Under the pieces are notes generated by a model, which searched no databases, was not told the origin of the DNA, and was given only the letters and a program-made list of their open reading frames with translations. A program made the translations under genes and the position numbers. This document shows, in pieces, positions 8,575 through 17,990 of a DNA stretch of 64,000 bases. Positions within the stretch are counted from its first letter, which is position 1, and each line of letters starts with the position of its first letter. This DNA is from CAVVYA01 sp963752345 (lineage in GTDB: Bacteria; Pseudomonadota; Alphaproteobacteria; SMXQ01). Location: positions 186,001 to 250,000 of the forward strand of contig CAVVYA010000017.1 of the NCBI GenBank assembly GCA_963752345.1. Direction: 5' to 3'.

Positions 8575-10341
8575 ATGAAACGCAATCCGCTCCTCATCGG
8601 CGAACCACCCGCTGACCAGCATGCCGAGCTCAAGGCCGACCGTGACCGGTTCGCGGCGCTGGCACATTGCGCGTCGGATGTGTTGCTCGAGCTCGATAGC
8701 GATCTTTCGATCGTCTTTGCCGGCGGCGCTACCTCGTCGTTGATCGGGCGCGATCCGCAAGACCTCGTGCGCAAGCCGTTTCTCGACCTGGTCGCGCCAC
8801 AAGACCGGCCGATGATGCGCGAGGCGCTCACCGCCGCGGCGCGTGGCACGCGTATCCGCAATCTGATTGCGCGCCTCGAAGGGGCGCTCGGCCAGCGGCC
8901 GCCGTTCTCCGTCGTCGGCCATCACCTGACGGACATGGACGGCCATTACTTCCTCTCGTTGCGCACCGATGCGCACACCCTGCTGTTCGGCGAGGGCGAT
9001 CCGCGCCGGTTCGTTCCCGGCGGCGACAGCGGATTGCCCAATGGCCGCTGCTTCGCGGCCCTCGTGGGCAGCCGGTTGCATGCCGAATCGTCGGGCGAAA
9101 TCCATCAGTTCACGCTGATCCGCCTCGATGGCCTGTTCGCGCTATGGCAGCGCCTGGACCGCCTAGCCCGTCAGTCGCTGGCTGAAGCGATCGGCGGCTC
9201 GTTGCGCGCCAACGCGCTGCAAGGCGAGCTCGCTGGACAATTCGATCATGAAACCTACGGCATGATCCACACCGCGGACGTGGCGCTCGACGGCCTCACC
9301 GAAAAGCTGTCGCAGCTCGCCATTATCATCGATCCGAAGCGGGAGGGCGTGCGCATCGTCATGGCCACCGTCGCCATGGACGTATCGGGGATGGGCGAGC
9401 CGGAACAGATCAAGGCCCTGATGCATACCATCAACCAGTTCACCGACCGGCGGCCCGAGGATTTCGCGATCAAGAGTCTGACCGCCGGCCTGAGCGACAT
9501 GATCGGCGAAACCATCCACAAGATCACCGAATTCCGCTCGGTCGTCGCCGCCGGCAATTTTGCCATGGCGTTTCAGCCGATCGTCGATCTCGACTCGCGC
9601 GCCATCCACCATTTCGAGGTGTTGGTGCGCTTCACCAGCTTCGGCGGCCGCTTCTCGCCCTACGAGGCGATCACATTCGCCGAGCAGACAGGGTTGATCT
9701 GCGATTTCGATCTGGCGATGTGCGAGAAATCCCTGCAATGGCTTGAAGCCACGCCACTGGGCAAGCGTCAGTTGCCGCTGGCGGTCAATCTTTCGGGCAA
9801 TTCCATCGGCACGCCGGCCTTCGTCAAGTCGCTGCACGATCTGCTCAAGAAGTACGAGCGCGTGCGCCATCTGGTCATGTTCGAGATTACCGAGTCGGCG
9901 CGCATCACCGATCTACGCGGCGTCAAGGACGTGGTGCGTGGCCTTCGCCAGGCCGGCCACAAGGTCTGCCTCGACGATTTCGGCGCCGGCGCCTCGGCAT
10001 TCCATTACCTGCGGGCGCTCGACGTGGATGTGGTCAAGATCGACGGCGTCTATGTGCGCGACGCCTTGAAGAACAGCAAGGGCGCGGCCTTCCTCAAGGC
10101 GATGGCGGCCCTGTGCAACGATCTCGGCATCGAAGTGGTCGCCGAGATGGTCGAAGACAACGCCAGCGTCGCCTTCCTGCGTCAATGCGGAGTCGATTAC
10201 GGCCAAGGCTACTTGTTTGGACGGCCGTCTCTGGATATCCAGGACTTTTACCCCGAATCGAAGGAGCGGCATGCTCAGCCTGTTTCAAACGGACAGCTCT
10301 TACCTCCTGCCGCGTCGTTGAAGCCGGCAAGCGAGCCCTGA
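8575..10341 (+). CDS. PAS-like / EAL-domain c-di-GMP phosphodiesterase
   Basis: This 588-residue soluble protein has a PAS-like N-terminus (about 22-125), a linker region (about 130-310) and a full EAL domain (about 325-565). Phosphodiesterase residues are largely present: Glu348 in EVLVR (the EAL position), Asn in AVNLSGNS, Glu in EITES, Asp467-Asp468 in LDDFGAG, Lys488 in VVKIDG, Glu in VVAEMVED and the QGYLFGRP loop. It is therefore probably an active enzyme hydrolysing c-di-GMP. No membrane segments are seen. Its stop overlaps the start of the GGDEF gene by 1 base, making an opposing-enzyme pair. Confidence 0.9.
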   Translation: MKRNPLLIGEPPADQHAELKADRDRFAALAHCASDVLLELDSDLSIVFAGGATSSLIGRDPQDLVRKPFLDLVAPQDRPMMREALTAAARGTRIRNLIARLEGALGQRPPFSVVGHHLTDMDGHYFLSLRTDAHTLLFGEGDPRRFVPGGDSGLPNGRCFAALVGSRLHAESSGEIHQFTLIRLDGLFALWQRLDRLARQSLAEAIGGSLRANALQGELAGQFDHETYGMIHTADVALDGLTEKLSQLAIIIDPKREGVRIVMATVAMDVSGMGEPEQIKALMHTINQFTDRRPEDFAIKSLTAGLSDMIGETIHKITEFRSVVAAGNFAMAFQPIVDLDSRAIHHFEVLVRFTSFGGRFSPYEAITFAEQTGLICDFDLAMCEKSLQWLEATPLGKRQLPLAVNLSGNSIGTPAFVKSLHDLLKKYERVRHLVMFEITESARITDLRGVKDVVRGLRQAGHKVCLDDFGAGASAFHYLRALDVDVVKIDGVYVRDALKNSKGAAFLKAMAALCNDLGIEVVAEMVEDNASVAFLRQCGVDYGQGYLFGRPSLDIQDFYPESKERHAQPVSNGQLLPPAASLKPASEP

Positions 10342-12095
10342 TGCCGACACGCCGGTCTTCCGTCGTGACTCCCGTGGCGGTCGACCCAGCCGCGGGCCAG
10401 AATTCCCCGGCTGATCTGCTGGCGAGAATGCTGTTCCACGGCCTGGCCGACATCACTCAGGAAGACGGCCTGCTAGCGCGCTATCCCGGCGCGGCCCTGC
10501 TGGTGAATCGCGAGGCGCGGGTCATCGCCACGAATCTGCCGGGCGGAGCCATTGCCGATATCATCGCCACGGGGCGGGCGCGCGACTTCACCGATCTCAT
10601 TTCCGCCTGCATCAGCCAAAACGCCGCGCGCAACGAAGATGTTTTTCTGTCGTCGGGCGACGGGGTAAAAACCATGGAAGCCGCCGTCCTGCCCACCGGG
10701 GATGGCGCGAGCGCTCTCTTGCTGTGCCGCGATGTGACGTTCGAGCGCAACCTGCGCGCGGCCCTCTCCGATTCGCGCCAGCGCTATAAGGATATGGTGG
10801 ATATCGCCGGCGATTTCGCCTGGGAGACCGGCGCGGACGGGAATTTTGCCTTCATTTCGCCGCGCGGCGCGCTCGGCTATGCGGCTGCGGAACTGGTCGG
10901 CCATTCTCCGAGCGAACTCGTTGCCCAGACGCCGGGTCAGGCAGAACCCAACGATCAGCCGTTCGTTACGCGCGAAATGGTGGAGAATGTTCAGGTCTGG
11001 GCTTATCGGCACGACCATGCCATGGCCTGCCTGGCGACGTCCGCGGTGCCGATCTACAGCGTCGACGGCGTTTGGGTCGGCGCGCGCGGCATATGCCGGG
11101 ATGTCACCGATGCGCTCATGCGCGACGCGGCTTTGGCCGCCGCCAACACGCGCGAACGCCTGCTCAGCCATATCCTGCGCACTGTGCGCGATGAGATCGA
11201 GCCGGCCGACATGCTGGCTGCCGCCGCCGCGGCCACCGCACGGGCGCTCAATGCCGACGCCTGCCTGGTGTTTCGCGGCCGCGATACGGCAAGCTTCAAG
11301 TCGGCTGCCTCGTTCGGTGCCGTGGTCGGCAAGGCCGAGGATGTCGCCATGCTGCTCGCCCAGGTCGTGGAAACTTCCGATCCGACCGCGCAGGCTGGTT
11401 GGCTGGTGGCGGCGACGTATTACCGCCGTGCCATCAATGGCGCCGTCGCGTTATGGCGTGCCGGCGGCGAACGGGCGTGGAGCGGCGACGACCAAGCTCT
11501 GCTCGCCGGGGTCGCCGACCACCTGGGCATCGCCGTGGCGCAGATCGCCAATCACGAGCAACTGCGCGATTTGTCGCGCACGGACGATCTCACCGGTCTG
11601 CTCAACCGCCGCACGTTTTACGCGGAGTTGGAGCGACGCTGGCCGCGCGCCTGCCGTTCCGGAGCGGGCGCCTTGATTTACTGCGACCTCGATAACTTCA
11701 AATTGGTCAATGACCACTTCGGCCACGCCAATGGCGACGAAACGCTGCGCCGCATCGCGGAGATCCTGACCGGAATGACGCGCGGGCGCGATCTCGTCGC
11801 CCGCTTGGGCGGTGACGAATTCGCGCTCTGGCTCGAGGACGCGGATATGCCGGGCGCGCAACGCAAGGCGGAGGGTCTGCTCACCGCGGCCATTGCCCTC
11901 TCCAACCTGACCGGCGACCCGAGCCGTCCTCTCAGCTTGTCGCTCGGTATTGCATTGCCCGAGCGGCCTGCCGGGACCGCGGAGCGGCTTGAGGCATTCC
12001 TCGCGCGCGCCGATGGCGCGATGTATGCCGCCAAGCGGACCGGTAAGGGACGTATCGTTCTCGCCGATCCAGCCGAGCCCAAGAGCGGCTCATGA
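10341..12095 (+). CDS. PAS / GAF-like / GGDEF diguanylate cyclase
   Basis: The 584-residue protein has PAS-type sensor regions (about 30-140 and 150-265), a GAF-like region (about 280-410) and a C-terminal GGDEF domain (about 415-575). The active-site GGDEF is intact at residues 490-494, and a canonical RxxD product-inhibition site (R481-D484) lies exactly five residues upstream, predicting an active, feedback-inhibited cyclase. The ATG at 10341 shares one base with the EAL stop and is preferred over an upstream in-frame extension inside the EAL gene. Its stop overlaps the next ATG (ATGA). No transmembrane segment is seen, so it probably senses a cytosolic signal. Confidence 0.92.
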   Translation: MPTRRSSVVTPVAVDPAAGQNSPADLLARMLFHGLADITQEDGLLARYPGAALLVNREARVIATNLPGGAIADIIATGRARDFTDLISACISQNAARNEDVFLSSGDGVKTMEAAVLPTGDGASALLLCRDVTFERNLRAALSDSRQRYKDMVDIAGDFAWETGADGNFAFISPRGALGYAAAELVGHSPSELVAQTPGQAEPNDQPFVTREMVENVQVWAYRHDHAMACLATSAVPIYSVDGVWVGARGICRDVTDALMRDAALAAANTRERLLSHILRTVRDEIEPADMLAAAAAATARALNADACLVFRGRDTASFKSAASFGAVVGKAEDVAMLLAQVVETSDPTAQAGWLVAATYYRRAINGAVALWRAGGERAWSGDDQALLAGVADHLGIAVAQIANHEQLRDLSRTDDLTGLLNRRTFYAELERRWPRACRSGAGALIYCDLDNFKLVNDHFGHANGDETLRRIAEILTGMTRGRDLVARLGGDEFALWLEDADMPGAQRKAEGLLTAAIALSNLTGDPSRPLSLSLGIALPERPAGTAERLEAFLARADGAMYAAKRTGKGRIVLADPAEPKSGS

Positions 12096-13427
12096 AGGGC
12101 TTGATGGGCCTGATCTTTGGGCGTGCCGGGCTTAGCCCCCAGGAGCTGACCTATGAGGAGGCCCGCGACCTCGCCCGCCATCCCGACATCAAGGTGCGCC
12201 GCGACCTCGCCGCGCGTCAGGATGTCCGCCCGGAAATTCTTTACTATCTGGCGGTCGATGCTTCGAGCGACGTGCGGCTCGAGATCGCCGCCAATGCCGC
12301 GACGCCGGCCAAGGCCGATCTGATTCTGGCGCGCGACGGCGATGACCGCGTGCGCTGTGAGCTCGCCGGCAAGATCGCGCATCTGATGCCGCATCTTCCC
12401 GAGGATGCGCAGAACCGGCTGCGCGATATAACCATCGAGGTGCTTGGAAATCCTCGCCCGGGATCAGTTGAGCCGCGTGCGCCAGATCCTGTCGGAAACC
12501 CTGAAGGATGTCGCCGACGCGCCGGCCCATGTCATCCGCTGGCTGGCGCGCGATATCGACCTTGCGGTCGCCGCGCCCGTGCTGCAGTTTTCTCCGCTTC
12601 TCACCGACAACGATCTGGTGGAAATCATCGAAAGCGCGCCGGTTCAGGGTGCGCTGGCGGCGATTTCGCGGCGGCGCGGGCTTTCCGCCGGCTTGTGCGA
12701 TGCCATTGTGACGACCGACGATGTAAAGGCGATCACCGAGCTGCTCGGCAATTCGAGTGCCCAGGTGCGCGAAGAGACGCTCGATTATATCGCCGAGCGG
12801 GCGCGCGAGGTCACTGTTTGGCAGGGCCCGCTGGTGCAACGGCCGCGGCTGCCGCGCGCCACGGTTCGCAAGCTCGCCGGCTTCGTCGCCGATTCGTTGC
12901 TGTCGGTGCTGAGCCAGCGGCGCGACCTGCCCGCGGACGTGCTCGAGGAGGTCGCCGCGGTGGTGCGGCGGCGCGTCGAGACCAACGGACCACCCGCCGG
13001 TGCGCCCAAGGCTGGCGGAAAGAAGGGCAAGGCCGTCGAAGAGAGCGGCTCGCTGGATCGCGCAATCCTGCGCGAAAAAGGCGCGAAGCTCGCCCAGTAT
13101 GCGCAAAAGCTCCATGCCGCGGGCAAACTGGATGAAGACGCCATCGACGAAGCCCTGGGCGTGGGCAGCGAGGAGTTCGTGGCGCTTGCTCTGGCGCTCA
13201 AGGCCGGTGTGCCGCTGACCGTGGTCAGTCGCGTGATCGCAGCGCACAGCGCCAAGGGCATCACGGCGCTCGCCTGGAAGGCCGGGCTCGGCATGCGGTT
13301 TGCGATCAAGCTGCAGACGCGGGTGGCGCGGGTGACGCCGGCCGACGTGCTCAATGCCAAGGACGGCACGGACTATCCGCTGACGCCCGACGAAATGACC
13401 TGGCTGATCAACTTCTTCAGCGAATAG
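12092..13427 (+). CDS. DUF2336 domain protein (one frameshift)
   Basis: The protein is about 444 residues after repair of a one-base insertion at 12444-12445, where GTGCTTGGAA should read GTGCTGGAA. Short HEAT-like helical repeats run through the N-terminal half (RHPDIKVRRDLAARQDVRP, then YLAVDASSDVRLEIAANAAT), a KAGGKKGK-type basic linker lies near residue 310, and a compact helical C-terminus ends DEMTWLINFFSE. This matches DUF2336, a family common in alphaproteobacteria and without an assigned biochemical role. The ATGA overlap with the diguanylate cyclase gene suggests a protein partner or effector of that c-di-GMP system. Confidence 0.8.
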
Positions 13428-13470
13428 GCGTCCGCCAGCGAGGCTGGCGTGGCGGCCTATCCGTCCGCGA

Positions 13471-14380
13471 TCAATCGTCGCGGATCATCGTGCCGACGCC
13501 GTGCTCGGTGAAGATTTCGAGCAGCAGCGCGTGCGGCACCGTGCCATCCATGATCACGGCGGCATCGACCCTTCCCTCGACCGCATGGATGCAGGTCTCG
13601 ACTTTCGGGATCATGCCGCCCTTGATGGTGCCGTCCTTGATCGCCTTGTGGGCCTCGGCGCAGGAGAGCTCGGGAATCAACTCGCCGGCCTTGTTCAGCA
13701 CGCCCTTCACGTCGGTCATCATCAGCAGCCGGGTGGCGCCCACGGCGGGCGCGATGGCGCCGGCGGCGGTATCGGCATTGATGTTGTAGGTCTCGCCGTT
13801 CTTGCCCACGCCGATCGGCGCGATCACCGGGATGATGTCGGAATCCTTGAACTGCTCCAGCACGTGCGGATTGATCCGGCTGGGCTCGCCGACGAAGCCG
13901 AGATCGAGGATCTTCTCGATGTTGGAATCGCTCATGCGGTGGGTCTTCTTGAGCTTGCGCGCCTGGATCAGGCGTGCCATCCTTGCCCGACAGGCCAATG
14001 GCATTGCCGCCGGCCTCGTTGATCTCGGTCACGATCTGCTTGTTGATCGAGCCGCACAGCACCATCTCGACGATCTCGACTGTCGCTTTGTCGGTCACCC
14101 GCAGGCCGTCGACGAATTCGCTCTTGATCTTGAGCCGCTCGAGCATCTGGCCGATCTGCGGTCCGCCGCCATGCACCACGATGGGGTGGATGCCGACCTG
14201 CTTGAGCAGCACGACGTCGCGCGCGAATTTCTTCGCCAATTCCGGATCGCCCATGGCATGGCCGCCGTATTTGACGACGAACGTCTCGCCGGCGTAGCGG
14301 CGCATATAGGGGAGGGCTTCGGAGAGGGTTTGGGCCTTGTCGAGCCAGATCGGATCGTAAGACGGCGCGCGTTGCTTCAT
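13471..14380 (-). CDS. argB: acetylglutamate kinase (one frameshift)
   Basis: The enzyme phosphorylates N-acetylglutamate, the second step of arginine synthesis. The N-terminal part has FVVKYGGHAM and VVHGGGPQIGQML (the kinase glycine-rich loops) and NAIGLSGKDG. After an extra base at about 13975 the frame resumes as RLIQARKL and runs to EHGVGTMIRDD, the usual C-terminus with TDVKGVLN and IKGGMIPK. Repaired length is about 302 residues, normal for ArgB. The start is ATG, 11 bases after the engB stop. The downstream arginine genes argD and argF lie 30 kb away and are also frameshifted, which argues for sequencing error. Confidence 0.93.
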
Positions 14381-14391
14381 GGCGGCGGACT

Positions 14392-15042
14392 TTAACCCAT
14401 AAGATTGCCGACCGCCACACCGGCGAGCGCGGTACGCAGGGCCTCGATGCCCTCACCCGACTCGGCGCTCGTGGCGATGATTTGGGGATGGGCCGCCGGA
14501 TGTTTGGCGAGCTCCGCCGAGAGGATTTCGCGCAGCGCGGCGAGCGCTTCCGGCCTGGTCTTGTCGGTCTTGGTCAAGACCGCCTGGTACGACACCGCGG
14601 CGCCGTCGAGCGTTTCGAGGATTTTACGGTCGCTGTCCTTGAGCCCGTGGCGGGCATCGATCAGCACGCAGACCCGGCGCAAGGTCGTCCGCCCTTTGAG
14701 AAAAATTTCCGCCATGTGGTTCCACGCCATCGCCTTGCCGCGCGACACCTTGGCATAGCCGTAACCCGGCAGGTCGACCAGCATGAGCGTGCCGCCGAGC
14801 GAGAAGAAGTTGATCTGCTGGGTCCGGCCCGGCGTGTTGGAAACCCGCGCCAGGGTCTTGCGCCCGGTGAGCGCATTGATCAGGCTCGACTTGCCGACGT
14901 TGGAGCGGCCGGTGAAGGCGATCTCGGGCAAGGTAGCCGGCGGGATCTGATCGGTCTTCGCGGCGCCCGCGGTGAAATCGCAGGCGCCGGCGAAAAGACG
15001 CCGCGCGAAATCGGCCAGCTCGTCATGACGGTCGGGACTCAT
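14392..15042 (-). CDS. engB: ribosome biogenesis GTPase EngB (YihA/YsxC)
   Basis: The 216-residue TRAFAC-class GTPase is needed for 50S subunit assembly. G1 is GRSNVGKSSLINAL (about residues 45-58), the G2 Thr lies in SNTPGRTQQINFF, G3 is DLPGYGYAK, G4 is TKTDK and G5 is ATSAESGEG. The start is ATG. It is sandwiched between yidC and argB on the same strand, the common alphaproteobacterial order. The frame is intact. Confidence 0.96.
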   Translation of the reverse strand: MSPDRHDELADFARRLFAGACDFTAGAAKTDQIPPATLPEIAFTGRSNVGKSSLINALTGRKTLARVSNTPGRTQQINFFSLGGTLMLVDLPGYGYAKVSRGKAMAWNHMAEIFLKGRTTLRRVCVLIDARHGLKDSDRKILETLDGAAVSYQAVLTKTDKTRPEALAALREILSAELAKHPAAHPQIIATSAESGEGIEALRTALAGVAVGNLMG

Positions 15043-15076
15043 AATGCGCCTCTTCGAAGCTCCGGGCGCACCCGGC

Positions 15077-16873
15077 TCACGTGCCGATTTTGACGCCCAT
15101 CCTCTTCATGATGATGTACTGCTGGGTGATCGACAGCAGGTTGTTCCACGCCCAATAGATGACCAGGCCGGCCGGGAAGGACGCCAGCATGAAGGTGAAC
15201 AGGATCGGCATAAAGGTGAAGATCTTCTGCTGAATCGGATCGGGCGGCATCGGGTTGAGCCGCATCTGCGCCCACATGGTGACGCCCATGATGATTGGCC
15301 AGATACCCAGATGCAGGAAGGCACCGACCACCGGCAACGTCGTCGGGTCGAATGGCACCAGCCCGAACAGGTTGAACAGATTGGTCGGGTCGGGCGCCGA
15401 GAGGTCCTTGATCCAGCCGTAGAACGGCGCGTGGCGCATCTCGATGCTGATGAACAGCACCTTATAGAGCGCGAAGAAGACTGGAATCTGCAACACGATC
15501 GGCAGGCAGCCCGACGCCGGGTTGACCTTGCTGCGCTTGTACAGGTTCATCATTTCCTGGTTCAGCTTGACGCGGTCTTCCTTGTAGCGGTCGCGCAGCT
15601 TGAGCATCTCGGGCTGCAGCTTCTTCATCGCGCTCATCGCCTTGTAGGACTTGTTGGCGAGCGGAAAGAAAAACGCCTTGACGATGACGGTGACCGCCAG
15701 GATGGCGAGACCGTAGTTGCCGAGCAACTGGTGGAACCAGGCGAGGATGTAGAAGAACGGCTTGGTCAGGAACCAGAACCAGCCGAAGTCGATCGCCAGA
15801 TCGAGTCGGTCGATCCCGAGATTGTCGGTATAGGCGTCGAGCAGCTTGACCTCTTTGGCGCCGCCGAACAGGCGCGAGGTGTTCTCAGCACTCGCTCCTG
15901 GAGCAACCGTGACCTGCTCGCCGAGCCAGTCCGCCTGATACTTGTCGGTGGTGCCCTCGCGGCTGTGCAGGAAGCGCGCGTTGAACTTGGCGTTCTGGTC
16001 GGGGATCAGCGCGGCCAGCCAGTATTTGTCGGTGATGCCGAGCCAGCCGCCATGGCTCTCGCTGGTGATCGGCTTTTCCTGGAGGTCGTCGTAGCCCGGC
16101 TCCTGCAGGCGGCCATTGAACACGCCGACCGGGCCTTCATGCAGCAGATAGAAACCCGAGGTGACCGGCAGGCCGGTGCGCGAGATCAGGCCGTAAGGGA
16201 ACAGCGTGACCGGCACGTTGCCGGTGTTCTCGACGCGCTGGGTGATGGTGAACATGTAGTTGGTGTCCACCGCGTAGGTGCGCACGAAGCGCAGCCCCCG
16301 ACCGTTGTCCCAGCGCAGCGTGATCGGCGCATCCGGCGTCAGCTTCTGGGCGTCGCTCTGCCAACGGGTATCGGGCCCCGGCACTGGCATGGTCTGATCC
16401 TGGGGCAGCCAACCGAACTGGGCGAAATACGGATGCTCGGTGCCTGCCGGCGAAAACAGCACGATGGGCGGGCTCTGCGGGTCGACGTCGACGTGATAGT
16501 CGGAGAGCGTCAATTCATCGATTCGGCCACCGATCAGCGAGATCGATCCGTGCACGCGCGGCGACTCGATGGCGACGCGCGGGGCCGCGGCGGTCGGCAC
16601 TTCGGCCGGTGCGGTCATGGAGGGTGCGGTGCGGGGCGTAGCGCTGCTCGGCAGCTGGGGCAGCGTCGGACTGCCGGCCTGGCCCGGAGTCGACGGAGGC
16701 GCCGGCGGCTGTGCCGGGACCGTGGGCGTCGTCGGCTGCGCCGACTGCTGCGCGGCTTGCTGCTGGAGCGCGAGTTCGCGCTCCTGGCGCGGGCCTTCCA
16801 TGAAGAACTGGAAGCCCACCATGATGACGACCGAAAGTGCGATCGCCAAAATCAAATTCTTCTGATCGTTCAT
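15077..16873 (-). CDS. yidC: membrane protein insertase YidC
   Basis: The 598-residue inner-membrane insertase works alone or with SecYEG. It has an N-terminal membrane anchor (about 5-24), a Pro/Gln/Ala-rich linker, a large periplasmic beta domain (about 85-340) and a C-terminal five-helix core. The core contains NYGLAILAVTVIVKAFFFPL, the KLQPEMLKLRDRYKEDR cytoplasmic hairpin and NPASGCLPIVLQIPVFFALY. The ATG at 16873 overlaps the yidD stop by one base (TGATG); a TTG one codon upstream is less likely. The rpmH-rnpA-yidD-yidC order is classical. Confidence 0.97.
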   Translation of the reverse strand: MNDQKNLILAIALSVVIMVGFQFFMEGPRQERELALQQQAAQQSAQPTTPTVPAQPPAPPSTPGQAGSPTLPQLPSSATPRTAPSMTAPAEVPTAAAPRVAIESPRVHGSISLIGGRIDELTLSDYHVDVDPQSPPIVLFSPAGTEHPYFAQFGWLPQDQTMPVPGPDTRWQSDAQKLTPDAPITLRWDNGRGLRFVRTYAVDTNYMFTITQRVENTGNVPVTLFPYGLISRTGLPVTSGFYLLHEGPVGVFNGRLQEPGYDDLQEKPITSESHGGWLGITDKYWLAALIPDQNAKFNARFLHSREGTTDKYQADWLGEQVTVAPGASAENTSRLFGGAKEVKLLDAYTDNLGIDRLDLAIDFGWFWFLTKPFFYILAWFHQLLGNYGLAILAVTVIVKAFFFPLANKSYKAMSAMKKLQPEMLKLRDRYKEDRVKLNQEMMNLYKRSKVNPASGCLPIVLQIPVFFALYKVLFISIEMRHAPFYGWIKDLSAPDPTNLFNLFGLVPFDPTTLPVVGAFLHLGIWPIIMGVTMWAQMRLNPMPPDPIQQKIFTFMPILFTFMLASFPAGLVIYWAWNNLLSITQQYIIMKRMGVKIGT

Positions 16874-17202
16874 CAACGGTTCCGTTCGACTGTGATGGCG
16901 CGGCGGCCGAACATGCGCCCAAGCCGGTTGGATGCGGCATGGCGCGGCGCGGGCCAGCGCTGGGGTACAGGATCTTCACCCGCGCCGCCCCAAGGGTTGC
17001 AACGCAAGATACGTAGGATGATCAGCCAGCCGCCGCGCACCGCGCCGAAGCGCCGGACCGCCTCGGCGCCGTAATGCGAGCAAGTCGGGGTATAGCGGCA
17101 GCAGGGGCCGAAGAAGGGAGACAACGTCAGTTGATAGAGCCGGATGGCGCCAAGCAGGACAGATCGCGCCGTTTCGGACAGCAACGGTTGAAAAGTCCTC
17201 AC
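16873..17202 (-). CDS. yidD: membrane protein insertion efficiency factor YidD
   Basis: The 109-residue small basic protein is thought to aid YidC-dependent insertion. The family core is intact: YQLTLSPFFGPCCRYTPTCSHYGAEAVRRFG followed by RILRCNPWGGAGEDPVP, with the three conserved Cys residues of CCRYTPTC plus the Cys of RCNPWG. The start appears to be GTG at 17202, preceded by a purine-rich AAGAGGCGG. It is followed by yidC with a one-base overlap. Confidence 0.95.
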   Translation of the reverse strand: MRTFQPLLSETARSVLLGAIRLYQLTLSPFFGPCCRYTPTCSHYGAEAVRRFGAVRGGWLIILRILRCNPWGGAGEDPVPQRWPAPRHAASNRLGRMFGRRAITVERNR

Positions 17203-17211
17203 ATCCGCCTC

Positions 17212-17655
17212 TTATCCTAGTCCTTGTCCGAAGTTCGACTCGCCGGGAGTGGCAGGCTGAGCCGCGGGATGGTCCTGAGCGGTGCGCTCGGCCCGCACCT
17301 TACGCAACGCGACCTCGAGATCTTGAAGCAAGGCGGAGAAGGGTCGGTTCAGGCTCTGGCGCCGGCCGATCACCACATAGTCAAAATCCTGGCGCGCATG
17401 CATCGGCATGACGGCTTCGGCGGCAGCGCGCAAACGGCGACGAACACGGTTACGAACGACGGCATTGCCGACCTTGCGGGTGACTGTGAAGCCGACACGT
17501 AACGTCGGCGACGCGCCTGTCACCCCAGCAGGGCTTTCGACGGTCGCGGTCTGCGGGCTCACTTGCAGGATCAGGCCCGGCGCTACCCACTTCCGCCCTT
17601 GGGCCGCGACAAGCAGGAATTCCCGCCGCCGCTTGAGGCGGGGGAGGACGCTCAC
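17212..17655 (-). CDS. rnpA: ribonuclease P protein component
   Basis: The 147-residue basic protein subunit of RNase P helps the RNA subunit bind pre-tRNA. It has the N-terminal RLKRRREFLLVAAQGRKW segment and the diagnostic RNR region VGFTVTRKVGNAVVRNRVRRRLRAA (about residues 53-78). The C-terminal tail beyond residue 120 is unstructured and longer than in E. coli. Translation seems to start at GTG 17655, two bases after the rpmH stop, so coupling is likely. Confidence 0.96.
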   Translation of the reverse strand: MSVLPRLKRRREFLLVAAQGRKWVAPGLILQVSPQTATVESPAGVTGASPTLRVGFTVTRKVGNAVVRNRVRRRLRAAAEAVMPMHARQDFDYVVIGRRQSLNRPFSALLQDLEVALRKVRAERTAQDHPAAQPATPGESNFGQGLG

Positions 17656-17657
17656 GG

Positions 17658-17792
17658 CTAGGCAGTGAGCCGCTTGCGGCCCTTCTTGCGGCGGCTGGAC
17701 AATACGCTACGGCCGCCGACAGTCGCCATGCGAGAGCGGAACCCGTGCCGGCGCTTACGGACCAGGCGGCTTGGTTGATACGTGCGTTTCAC
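17658..17792 (-). CDS. rpmH: 50S ribosomal protein L34
   Basis: The 44-residue protein is almost entirely basic: KRTYQPSRLVRKRRHGFRSR, then MAT..GR.VL..RR.KGRKRLTA, the invariant L34 pattern. The start codon is GTG at 17792-17790, with a GGAG Shine-Dalgarno six bases upstream. It is the first gene of the rpmH-rnpA-yidD-yidC-engB-argB run. The 198-bp gap to the divergent TVP38 gene must hold its promoter. Confidence 0.97.
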   Translation of the reverse strand: MKRTYQPSRLVRKRRHGFRSRMATVGGRSVLSSRRKKGRKRLTA

Positions 17793-17990
17793 GGGTAACT
17801 CCGTCAACGGCTTAGGGAAAAGCAGGGTCCGGTGTATAAGGGCTCCCAGGGGCGAAGTCAACGCGCATCCGAATGGCCCAAAAACGGCGGCTTCCCGCGG
17901 TTTTTCCGGCTATCGTTGGGGCCTTGACCAGGGCCTGCCGGCGCGCGGCGGCATTTCGGCTGCCCCGCCTCGTCAGAGGACAAGCAACGA

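Noticed and set aside
13471..14380. Programmed frameshifting or recoding in argB and the other split genes
   Set aside because: No shared slippery heptamer, stop context or stem-loop; shifts occur in unrelated sequence contexts and unrelated genes, with both signs.
15044..17074. 676-codon plus-strand frame opposite yidC
   Set aside because: It is the complement of yidC/yidD, which show all family motifs; the product is a low-complexity Asp/Arg/His string.
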